Of a stretch of 7,626 nucleotides of DNA, positions 1-6,231 are shown piece after piece. The notes beneath the pieces were generated by a model. It searched no databases. It was not told the origin of the DNA and saw only the letters and a list, made by a program, of their open reading frames with translations. Position 1 is the stretch's first letter, and each line of letters begins with the position of its first letter. Source of the stretch: DASYQV01 sp036005125 (lineage in GTDB: Bacteria > Acidobacteriota > Vicinamibacteria > Vicinamibacterales > UBA2999); assembly GCA_036005125.1 (NCBI GenBank), contig DASYQV010000237.1:1-7626 (forward strand), given 5' to 3'. Position numbers and translations under genes: made by a program.

Positions 1-1328
1 CCCGTGCTGTCGCCCATCTTCTCGGCAGGCACGCCCATCTTGTCGAGCACCGTCAGCCACAGATTCGTCAGCGGCACTTCCTTCGGATACCGGATGTGGC
101 GACCGCCCTTCAGACCTCCCGCCGCGCCTCCGACGAGCACGATCGGCAGGTTGTCGTGGAAGTGGGTGTTGCTGTCGCTGATGCCCGCGCCGTACACGAG
201 CATCGAGTGATCGAGCAGCGACCCGTCGCCGTCCGGTGTCGCCTTCAGCTTCTCGACCAGGTGCGCGAACTGCTTCACATGATGCAGGTTGATCTGGCCG
301 AGCCGATCGAGCTTGGCGGGATCGTTTTCGTGATGTGACAGCGGGTGATGCGAGTCGGAGACGCCGATCTCCGGATACGGCCGGCTGCTCACCTCGCGGG
401 CGATCATGAACGTCGCCACGCGCGTCATGTCGCTCTGGTAGGCCAGCGCGAGCAGATCCATCATCAGCTTCGCGTGCTCCGCAAAGTCGCCCGGAATGCC
501 GGCCGGCTGATCGACGACCAGCACTTCGCGGCCGCTCTGCTCTTCGGCCTTCTGGATCCGCCGCTCGACGTCCCTCACGGCATCGAGATACTCGGTCAGC
601 TTCGTCCGGTCGCTCGCCGGCAGGCGAAGCTGAAGCCGCTCTGCCTTCTCCGAAACCGAGTCGAGAATGCTGCGGTCGCGGCGGACGCGGGCGAGGCGCG
701 CGGCCGGGTCGGTACTCGCGGCGGTTCCAAAGAGCCGCTCGAACACCGCGCGCGGATCGGGTTCCATCGGCAGCGGTGTCGACGGGCTGCGCCACGCGAT
801 GGTGTTGGAGTACGCACAGGCGTAGGTCCCGTCGCAGGCGCCCAGCAGCTCCACCGATTCGAGCGCGAGCTCGAGCGAGGCGAGCTGCGTGTGCTCCGCC
901 AGGTGCTGCGCCGCAATCTGGTCGGCCGACACGCCTGCCTGAACGTCGGCGGCGGAGGTGCGTTTGATGTGCACGCCGGTCAGGAAGGTGGCTGCGCTCC
1001 GCGCATGATCGCCTCCGCCCTCGCCGGGTAGTGGGTAGGCGCAGCGGCTGACAAGGCCGGTCAGGACCGTTACCTGGTCACGGTAAGGCGCCAGAGACTG
1101 CAGCGTCCGAGGCAGCTCGAATGCCGTCCCCTCGGCCTGGGGCACCCAGTACTTCATCGCCATGCCGTTCGGCACGTAGAAGATTCCGAGACGTCGAACA
1201 GGGGCCGCGGCAGTCTTGCTCAGCGCGGTCAGCGCGGGCACCATGCTGTCGAGAAACGGCAGGGCGATGGTCGCGCCGACGCCTTTCAAGAACGTCCGTC
1301 GCGGCAGGTGCATTTTCGTGATCATCAT
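1..1328 (-). CDS. DUF1552 family protein, Tat-exported, 3' end cut by window edge
   Basis: I translated this frame by hand: it is open from an ATG at 1328 to the left edge, giving 442 whole codons. The N-terminus carries a twin-arginine motif (PRRTFLKG, residues 9-16) followed by a hydrophobic stretch, so it is probably exported folded through Tat. Family hallmarks are YVPNGMAMKYW near residue 51, GDHARSAATFLTGVH near 107, a central helical region with VRDVERRIQKAEE near 251, SDSHHPLSHHE near 324, and LLDHSMLVYGAGISDSNTHF near 371. The last visible residues, MGDST, are followed in relatives by only a short tail, so very little is missing. The family has no proven reaction. The C-terminal pattern resembles DUF1501 and, more distantly, alkaline phosphatase/sulfatase-fold proteins, which is my inference. 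It is the second gene of an operon with the di-heme DUF1592 gene, whose stop overlaps its start. ATG codons at 1325 and 1313 are alternative starts, but the upstream GGAGGG fits 1328 best. Confidence 0.9.
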   Translation of the reverse strand, partial: MMITKMHLPRRTFLKGVGATIALPFLDSMVPALTALSKTAAAPVRRLGIFYVPNGMAMKYWVPQAEGTAFELPRTLQSLAPYRDQVTVLTGLVSRCAYPLPGEGGGDHARSAATFLTGVHIKRTSAADVQAGVSADQIAAQHLAEHTQLASLELALESVELLGACDGTYACAYSNTIAWRSPSTPLPMEPDPRAVFERLFGTAASTDPAARLARVRRDRSILDSVSEKAERLQLRLPASDRTKLTEYLDAVRDVERRIQKAEEQSGREVLVVDQPAGIPGDFAEHAKLMMDLLALAYQSDMTRVATFMIAREVSSRPYPEIGVSDSHHPLSHHENDPAKLDRLGQINLHHVKQFAHLVEKLKATPDGDGSLLDHSMLVYGAGISDSNTHFHDNLPIVLVGGAAGGLKGGRHIRYPKEVPLTNLWLTVLDKMGVPAEKMGDST

Positions 1329-3817
1329 GACTCTGACGCCCTCCGCGTGCGAAACGGCGTGCTCTTCACGATTCCGAGGACGATATCGGACCAGCGATGG
1401 TCGCGCGCAGCCGAGTCCCTCACGATCCGCCGGACAGCCGGCGCATCGTAGTACTCGACGCCTCGACCGAGAGCATAGGTCAGGAGCTTTTCGACGAAGT
1501 TGGTGACGAACTGATCGCCGCGGGCGAGGAGCGCGTTGCGGAACGCCACGGGACCATCCACCTTCGTGCCGTCGGGCAACACCGCGGCCGCATCGATCGG
1601 CACGTTGTTGTCCACATCCCGCCACTGTCCGATCGGGTCGAAATGTTCCAGCGGGAATCCGAGCGGGTCCATCCTGGCGTGACAACTCGCACAGAATGCA
1701 TTGGCCCGGTGCTGCTCGAGTCGCTGGCGCACGGTGGTCGGCTTGGCCTGCGACGCCTGCGGCAGGGCCGGAACATCGGGCGGCGGCGGCGGCGGCGGTG
1801 CGCCCAGGAGATTTTCGAGTATCCACTTGCCCCGCAGCACCGGAGACGTCCGGTCGGGGTAGGACGTGACCATCAGCACGCTTCCGTGGCCGAGGAGCCC
1901 GCGCCGCCTCTCGTCAGGCACCGTGACGCGGCGGAAATGGCTGCCGTATACGTTGGGGATCCCGTAGAGCTCCGCAAGACGGCTGTTGACGAACGTATAG
2001 TCGGCCTGCAGCAGGTCGAGCACACTCCGGTCCTCGCGGAACTGGCTGTCAAAGAACAGCTCCGTCTCGCGCGCGAACGCTTCCTTCAGGTTGTCGTCGA
2101 AATAGGGAAACATCGCGACGTCGGGCGTGTGCATGCGCACGTTGCGCACGAGCAGCCATTGACTCGAAAAGTTGCTCACCATGCTGGACGCCCGCGGGTC
2201 GTCCAGCATCCGCCGCAGCTGTCGCGCCAGCACGTCCGGGTCCCTGAGCTTGCCGCGTTCGGCGACCTGCAGCAGCTCCTCGTCGGGACCCCTGCTCCAG
2301 AGGAAAAACGACAACCTCGAGGCGAGCTCCACATCGCTCAACTCGTATACGGTCCCGGGTTTCAACCCGACAGGATCGCGTTCCACGCGGAAGAGGAATT
2401 CCGGATCGACCAGCAGCCGCTCCAGCGCGAACTGAATACCCTTGTCGAACGTCCCGCCGCGGCGGCCTTCCTCGTAGAAACCGAGCAACCCCTGAATGTC
2501 GGCATCCGTCACCGGCCGGCGGTAGGCCCGCCGTGCGAGCGCGCGCAGAACGTTGCCGGCGCACGGCATCTCCTCGCGAGGCGCGGACGGATGGCAGATG
2601 AAGATCCGCTGGTGGCTGGGCGTGTCGGTCGGGGCGGTGCCGTTGTACGGACCGGAAATCTGGATGTGCTCCACCCCGGGCCAGCGGCTCCTCCAGCTCC
2701 GCGGCTCGCGCTCCCCGGAATTCCCAAGCGCGCCCTCCTCAACGGAGGCATCCGCGAGAAACGCCACCGACACGACGCGCGTCCCCGCCTTGACGGGAAA
2801 CCGGACCTCGAATCCATCGTCGGCGGTGGTGTCGTAGAGGTACCGCTTGAGGATATCGGGCCTGTTGGCCGGAAGCGACACGCCGGAGACGTAGGTAATG
2901 CCCTTCATCTCTTCGACGCCGCCGACGGTGAACAGCTTGATCTGTTCGCCGTCCAGACGCACTTCGAGCTTGTCGCCCTTGTCGAGCCCCGTGATGATCT
3001 CGCCCCCGCGCTTCAATCGAATCTTGACCGTGTACTCGCCGTCGAGCGGGAACGTGTGACGAACCGCAGCGCCTCCCCGCGTGCCAAAGGGCTGCAGTTC
3101 GTTCATCCGTTCCTCTTGCCGCAGGAGTTTGGATACCTGGTACCGACTGATCACCGGTCCGACCTCGGGGTCGCCAACGGCCAGCCGGCTGATTTTCGTG
3201 GCGGCCGCCACGTATCGTTCGAGCAACGCGGGCGACATCGTGAGCACGTCCGCGTTGTTGTCGAACCCGAAGCCGGAATCATCGGCCGGAAGCAGGGCGC
3301 GGCCGTCGATTTCCAGATCCAGCAGATCGCGAACCACGTTGACGTACTCGGTGCGATTCAGCCGGTGCACGGCCGGACGGCCTGGATTGGGCGACGCCGC
3401 GGCCGCGCTGTCCAGCGCGGCGACGAGGTGCCGCAGGAACTGGTCGACCGTGTCCTTGTCCGGTCGTGGCCGCCCAACCGGCGGCATCTGGCCGCTCTGG
3501 AGCTTGCGCAGCACCTTCTCCCAGATCTGCGCGTTCGCACCGACCTGAGCGGTGTCCACCGATTCGAGCACCAGACCAGCAGTCTTCAATTTCGAGTTGT
3601 GACACGCCGTGCAATAGGTATTCAGGAGCTGACGGCGCCCGGCGGACTCGCCGGTGATTGCGATGGATGCGACGGAGGGGGCGGGATGTTGGACAGCTGA
3701 TCTTGGCTGACTCGCCCGCGTTGCGCCCCGCGCGGCCACAGAACCTGTCTGGGATCCGAATACGATGGCAACTCCGACAAGCACCACCAGCGTGCCCAGC
3801 GATGCCTGTGACGACAT
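1325..3817 (-). CDS. Exported di-heme DUF1592-family protein (PSCyt1-DUF1587-1595-1592-1588-1585)
   Basis: The 830-residue product has a Sec-type signal (hydrophobic residues about 9-21, likely cleavage near SVAA, 27-30). A planctomycete-type cytochrome domain follows, with a heme site CTACH at 69-73 and a probable axial Met in GQMPP (Met111). Next come DUF1587 (about 150-213, HRLNRTEYVNVVRDLLDLE), a beta-rich insert (about 240-395), DUF1595 (about 417-477, ARRAYRRPVTDADI), DUF1592 (about 488-615), DUF1588 (about 632-732, with SYPDRTSPVLRGKWILENLL and a second heme site CASCH at 709-713), and DUF1585 (about 745-818). A seven-proline run at 674-680 is usual in this family. The architecture is full length and unbroken. 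Two hemes and a signal peptide point to electron transfer in the periplasm or at the cell surface; the substrate is unknown. It is the first gene of an operon with the DUF1552 protein, which usually accompanies it. The start at 3817 is supported by AAAGGA with 7-base spacing and by the signal peptide. Confidence 0.93.
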   Translation of the reverse strand: MSSQASLGTLVVLVGVAIVFGSQTGSVAARGATRASQPRSAVQHPAPSVASIAITGESAGRRQLLNTYCTACHNSKLKTAGLVLESVDTAQVGANAQIWEKVLRKLQSGQMPPVGRPRPDKDTVDQFLRHLVAALDSAAAASPNPGRPAVHRLNRTEYVNVVRDLLDLEIDGRALLPADDSGFGFDNNADVLTMSPALLERYVAAATKISRLAVGDPEVGPVISRYQVSKLLRQEERMNELQPFGTRGGAAVRHTFPLDGEYTVKIRLKRGGEIITGLDKGDKLEVRLDGEQIKLFTVGGVEEMKGITYVSGVSLPANRPDILKRYLYDTTADDGFEVRFPVKAGTRVVSVAFLADASVEEGALGNSGEREPRSWRSRWPGVEHIQISGPYNGTAPTDTPSHQRIFICHPSAPREEMPCAGNVLRALARRAYRRPVTDADIQGLLGFYEEGRRGGTFDKGIQFALERLLVDPEFLFRVERDPVGLKPGTVYELSDVELASRLSFFLWSRGPDEELLQVAERGKLRDPDVLARQLRRMLDDPRASSMVSNFSSQWLLVRNVRMHTPDVAMFPYFDDNLKEAFARETELFFDSQFREDRSVLDLLQADYTFVNSRLAELYGIPNVYGSHFRRVTVPDERRRGLLGHGSVLMVTSYPDRTSPVLRGKWILENLLGAPPPPPPPDVPALPQASQAKPTTVRQRLEQHRANAFCASCHARMDPLGFPLEHFDPIGQWRDVDNNVPIDAAAVLPDGTKVDGPVAFRNALLARGDQFVTNFVEKLLTYALGRGVEYYDAPAVRRIVRDSAARDHRWSDIVLGIVKSTPFRTRRASES
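1339..1344 (-). promoter_or_regulatory. Ribosome binding site of the DUF1552 gene
   Basis: The minus strand reads GGAGGG here, inside the last codons of the upstream DUF1592 gene, 10 bases before the ATG at 1328. A strong Shine-Dalgarno sequence together with the ATGA overlap supports translational coupling and start choice at 1328 rather than 1313. Confidence 0.65.
1778..1800. repeat. GGC triplet tract encoding a seven-proline run
   Basis: The plus strand is a near-perfect run of GGC/CGG triplets; read on the minus strand it encodes Pro674-680 of the DUF1592-family protein. Proline-rich GxPPPPPPP segments are a conserved linker before the second heme site in this family, so the repeat is probably protein-driven and not a mobile or regulatory repeat. 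A run this long should need EF-P for smooth translation and could be prone to slippage. Confidence 0.6.
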
Positions 3818-3824
3818 CAGCCCA

Positions 3825-3830
3825 TCCTTT
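3825..3830 (-). promoter_or_regulatory. Ribosome binding site of the DUF1592-family gene
   Basis: The minus strand reads AAAGGA, then 7 bases, then the ATG at 3817. The fit to anti-Shine-Dalgarno is moderate but well spaced. It supports the chosen start, which is also the one that gives a proper signal peptide. Confidence 0.5.
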
Positions 3831-3866
3831 CGCCGACACTACCGACGTGACGCAATAAAATGCCCA

Positions 3867-3877
3867 GATAGTCTATC
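3867..3877. promoter_or_regulatory. Small palindrome GATAGTCTATC, possible operator
   Basis: A perfect 5-base inverted repeat (GATAG, T, CTATC) lies close to the middle of the divergent spacer. Its position would allow one DNA-binding protein to control both directions. It is short, does not extend into the flanks, and may be chance. Confidence 0.25.
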
Positions 3878-3946
3878 GCAGATTCGGCTCCCGTTACCGC
3901 GTGTTTTCCGCTATCTTCTACACGGGAGCGCCGCGGATCGGGTCCC

Positions 3947-3952
3947 AGGAGA
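3947..3952 (+). promoter_or_regulatory. Ribosome binding site of the ankyrin gene
   Basis: AGGAGA lies 7 bases before the ATG at 3960. This decides the start: the frame is open back to an ATG at 3765, but that upstream part overlaps the divergent DUF1592 gene, lacks a signal peptide and would bury the one found after 3960. Confidence 0.75.
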
Positions 3953-3959
3953 CACCCAA

Positions 3960-5474
3960 ATGATGAGCGTCCACGCGCGTCGGGCTGTCGCGGTTGTTGC
4001 GATGGCGCTGGTGGTCAGCCTGCCTGCCGGTGCTGCCAACCGCGATCTTCGACTCGTGGACGCGGCCCAGCGGCAGGACTGGCGCACCGTGCGCAAGCTG
4101 GTCGACGCGAAGGTCGACGTCAACGTGCCACAGGGCGACGGCGCAACCGCGCTGCACTGGGCGGCGCACGCGGACAGCCTGGAAACAGTGGAGATGCTGC
4201 TCGGCGCCGGCGCAGCGGTCAATGCCGTCAACTCCCACGGTGTAACCCCGCTGTGGCTGGTCTGCGAGAACGGCAATCTCGCCATCGCGGAACGCCTGGT
4301 GAAGGCCGGGGCCAACGTGAACGCCGCGCTGCCCGTTCACGGGGAGACCGTGCTGATGGCCGCCGCGCTCTCGGGCAATCTCGCCTTGGCCAGACTGCTC
4401 GTCGACCGCGGCGCCGACCCGAATACGCGGGCAACGCTCTCGGGGCAGACGGCGCTGATGTGGGCCGCATCGCAACAGCACCATGAGATCGTGCGCCTCC
4501 TGATCGAGCGTGGAGCGGACGTGCGCGCCCGGTCGGCGGGCGGCTTCACCCCGCTGCTGTTTGCCGCGCAACAGGGAGACATCGAGACCGCGCGACAGCT
4601 GCTGGCCGCCGGCGTGAGCGTCAACGCCGACGGACAAGGGGAAGCGCCGTTGCTCGTCGCGATCAACAGCGCGCAGATCCCCTTCGCCTTGTCCCTGCTG
4701 CAACAGGGCGCCAATCCCAACGTCGCCTCGCGCGACGGCGAGACGGCTCTGCATGTCGCCCTTTCGATCGGCGGCCGCCGGATTGGCTTTGATCCCGATG
4801 CGGTGCTGAGGGAGCCCGCCAGCAAGCTCGACCTGATCAAGGCACTCCTCGCGCGCGGCGCGGATCCGAACGCGCGCGCCATGCGCGTGGCGCTCCGCAG
4901 CAATTACGGCGCGGGAAGCAGCGCTGACTCGAGATCCGCCGACAACTTCGGCATGGCGCGTCACCGGCGCGGTGCGACACCCTTCTTCGTGGCCGCCGAG
5001 AACGCCGACGTCGCGACCATGCGCCTGCTGCTCGACGCGGGGGCGAATCCGTCGCTCACAACCGACGACAAGACGACGCCGTTGATGGCCGCGGCGGGTC
5101 TCGGCCACGGAGGCGATCGGTACGAGCGATTCTGGTCGGCCGACCGGGCGCTCGACGCGGTCAAGTTCCTCGTGGAGCACGGTGCCGACGTGAACGCGGC
5201 CAACGAGGCTGGTTTCGCCGCGCTTCATGGGACGGCGTTCGTCGGCGCCGACGCCGCGGCCGAGTACCTCGCCCGGCACGGCGCCAACCTGAACGCCCAG
5301 GACTTCATCAAGCGCACGGCCTACCGGATTGCTCAGGGCCACAAGGGCGGTGGGATGTCGTTCGTGATGCGCCCCAGCACGGCGGAGCTGCTGGCAAAGC
5401 TCGGAGCCGACACGAACCTGGGCCCGCACTTCAACGAAACGGAGCGCGAGCTGGCGCGGCGCGTGCAGCAGTAA
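3960..5474 (+). CDS. Exported ankyrin-repeat protein, about 12 repeats
   Basis: The 504-residue protein begins with a Sec-type signal peptide (arginines at 7-8, hydrophobic 9-22, likely cleavage after AGA or AGAA near residue 25). The rest is ankyrin repeats of about 32 residues. Clear units start near residues 27, 60, 93, 128, 162, 194, 227, 259, 337, 371, 417 and 451, with typical pieces such as GATALHWAA, GVTPLWLV, GQTALMWAA and LLARGADPNA. Two units are widened: repeat 8 carries an insert of about 17 residues (270-287), and a loop of about 30 residues (307-337) precedes repeat 9. Repeat 10 also has an insert with GLGHGGDRYERFW. Ankyrin arrays bind proteins, and with a signal peptide this one acts outside the cytoplasm. 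No enzymatic domain is visible. It is divergent from the DUF1592-DUF1552 operon, an arrangement I recall as recurrent in Acidobacteriota, so a scaffold or chaperone role for that system is plausible but unproven. The gene is intact. Confidence 0.92.
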   Translation: MMSVHARRAVAVVAMALVVSLPAGAANRDLRLVDAAQRQDWRTVRKLVDAKVDVNVPQGDGATALHWAAHADSLETVEMLLGAGAAVNAVNSHGVTPLWLVCENGNLAIAERLVKAGANVNAALPVHGETVLMAAALSGNLALARLLVDRGADPNTRATLSGQTALMWAASQQHHEIVRLLIERGADVRARSAGGFTPLLFAAQQGDIETARQLLAAGVSVNADGQGEAPLLVAINSAQIPFALSLLQQGANPNVASRDGETALHVALSIGGRRIGFDPDAVLREPASKLDLIKALLARGADPNARAMRVALRSNYGAGSSADSRSADNFGMARHRRGATPFFVAAENADVATMRLLLDAGANPSLTTDDKTTPLMAAAGLGHGGDRYERFWSADRALDAVKFLVEHGADVNAANEAGFAALHGTAFVGADAAAEYLARHGANLNAQDFIKRTAYRIAQGHKGGGMSFVMRPSTAELLAKLGADTNLGPHFNETERELARRVQQ

Positions 5475-5518
5475 CGAGAACAAGATTCACGTCGAGGCCG
5501 CATAACGGGCCAGGCCCA
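5475..5518. other. Convergent gap without a convincing terminator
   Basis: Only 44 bases separate the ankyrin stop from the stop of the opposing cupin gene. The only symmetry is GGGCC-A-GGCCC (5507-5517), whose one-base centre cannot form a good hairpin loop and which has no T-tract. Transcripts from the two sides may overlap here or end by Rho or by collision. Confidence 0.4.
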
Positions 5519-6127
5519 TCATTTGATCTCGAAGACGTAGACACGCTCGGCACCCGCGACCCCCTCATCCGTATGCGTCGTGCCTCGCGCCGTGAACGAC
5601 ACTTTCGGCTTCCCCGCTGCGAAGGCGGCGACGACCGCATCGTGACGGTGCCGGTGCGCGGTAGCCCGCGTCGCGGGGGCCGGCACGAATTCCCAGACCG
5701 TCGTCCGGTCGTTGTCGAGGAGCTGCTTTCCGATGCCGGCCGGAAATGGCGGCGTCCCGTCCGTGTCCAGCACGTCCGGCCGCGGCTCGTCCTTCATCTC
5801 GAGGAAAACAGCTCTCAGGGGCGGGTCGCTGGTGCCCTCCTCGATGTGCGTCAGGCCGCGGCGGCGGAACGTTATGTCCCACGCGGGCGTGCTGACCGGC
5901 CGTCGCTCGCCCGTTGTCGAGATGATGATTCGATCACCTGGCGAGTAGTACACGACGGCGAGGTCGTATACGTGGCGGTGCAGCGGGTATTGGCGTCTGA
6001 GCCAGGCGACGTCCCAGACCTGGACGCGATCGTTGTCGAACATCTTCGTCGCGCCTTCGCGTGGGAATGGGGGTGGGAGCGCAGTGGCCTGCACGCCGAG
6101 TACCATGACGGTCGCGATCCAGCGCAT
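5519..6127 (-). CDS. Small exported duplicated-cupin protein
   Basis: The 202-residue product starts with a short hydrophobic signal-like segment (MRWIATVMVLGVQATA). It consists of two related halves. Half 1 (about 28-113) has FDNDRVQVWDV, the pair H50-R-H52, and G-L-T-H94 with E96/E97. Half 2 (about 134-202) has LDNDRTTVWEF, H158-R-H160-R-H162, and G-T-T-H185 with E188. The repeated pattern DNDR-x2-VW, HRH-x2-D, G-x-TH-x2-EG and the beta-strand periodicity suggest two RmlC-like cupin barrels, each able to hold a metal through its histidines and acid. Half 2 is about 17 residues shorter between the two histidine motifs. I do not recognise a specific named function; metal binding, sensing or a small oxygenase/isomerase activity are all possible. 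The start at 6127 has AGGAGG with 5-base spacing. It is divergent from the copper monooxygenase gene and convergent with the ankyrin gene. Confidence 0.82.
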   Translation of the reverse strand: MRWIATVMVLGVQATALPPPFPREGATKMFDNDRVQVWDVAWLRRQYPLHRHVYDLAVVYYSPGDRIIISTTGERRPVSTPAWDITFRRRGLTHIEEGTSDPPLRAVFLEMKDEPRPDVLDTDGTPPFPAGIGKQLLDNDRTTVWEFVPAPATRATAHRHRHDAVVAAFAAGKPKVSFTARGTTHTDEGVAGAERVYVFEIK

Positions 6128-6132
6128 GGCGG

Positions 6133-6138
6133 CCTCCT
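6133..6138 (-). promoter_or_regulatory. Ribosome binding site of the cupin gene
   Basis: The minus strand reads a perfect AGGAGG 5 bases before the ATG at 6127. It fixes the start at the codon that also begins the signal-like segment. Confidence 0.75.
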
Positions 6139-6222
6139 GAACCGGCCATCTTACGGCCTTTCATGCCTTTGCGCTGCAACTCAGGCGTGTCCGCGGCGCG
6201 CTGCGCTATACAATGGGCGCGC

Positions 6223-6229
6223 GGAGGAG
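6223..6229 (+). promoter_or_regulatory. Ribosome binding site of the copper monooxygenase gene
   Basis: GGAGGAG lies just before two in-frame ATGs at 6232 and 6238. From GGAGG the spacing is 4 bases to the first and 10 to the second, so both are possible. The in-frame ATG at 6163 has no such site and gives no signal peptide at the N-terminus. Confidence 0.6.
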
Positions 6230-6231
6230 CT

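Larger units (their letters stand above)
3818..3959. promoter_or_regulatory. Divergent promoter region between the DUF1592 operon and the ankyrin gene
   Basis: These 142 bases must hold the promoters of both the minus-strand DUF1592-DUF1552 operon and the plus-strand ankyrin gene. The centre is clearly AT-richer than the flanking genes. On the plus strand TATCTT at 3912-3917 is a possible -10 box, without a convincing -35. On the minus strand the AT-rich stretch about 3851-3863 is the likeliest core. No box is strong enough to assign; housekeeping promoters in Acidobacteriota are not well matched by the E. coli consensus. Confidence 0.5.
6128..6231. promoter_or_regulatory. Divergent promoter region between cupin and copper monooxygenase genes
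   Basis: The 104 bases carry both start regions. On the plus strand TATACAAT (6207-6214) contains TACAAT, a 5 of 6 match to a -10 box, placed so that a transcript would begin about ten bases before the ATG at 6232; no good -35 lies at normal distance. On the minus strand TAAGAT (6153-6148) is a weak -10 candidate with TTGCAG 20 bases upstream, which is too far for a standard promoter. Confidence 0.4.

Noticed and set aside
345..1031. A 228-codon plus-strand open frame in the first kilobase
   Set aside because: The minus strand here encodes an uninterrupted DUF1552 protein with conserved motifs through the whole stretch, so this is a shadow frame.
1397..3700. A 767-codon open frame on the plus strand opposite the DUF1592-family gene
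   Set aside because: It is exactly antisense to a gene with clear domains and two heme motifs. Its translation is rich in Arg, His, Val and Gly with no recognisable motif or signal, as expected for the mirror frame of a GC-rich gene.
3765..3959. An N-terminal extension of the ankyrin frame back to an ATG at 3765
   Set aside because: It would overlap the divergent DUF1592 gene and move the signal peptide inside the protein; AGGAGA before 3960 gives a better start.
3918..5483. A 521-codon open frame on the minus strand opposite the ankyrin gene
   Set aside because: The regular look comes from the mirrored ankyrin repeats; the opposite frame has the repeats, a signal peptide and a good ribosome binding site.
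5507..5517. GGGCC-A-GGCCC as an intrinsic terminator between the ankyrin and cupin genes
   Set aside because: A one-base loop is not feasible, the shortened stem is only about four pairs, and there is no T-tract on either side.
6142..6157. GGCC repeats around TAAGAT upstream of the cupin gene as an operator
   Set aside because: GGCC is itself palindromic and very common at this GC content; four-base arms are not evidence of a site.
6163..6231. An N-terminal extension of the copper monooxygenase frame to an ATG at 6163
   Set aside because: It has no ribosome binding site, runs through the likely promoter, and would place 23 residues before the signal peptide.
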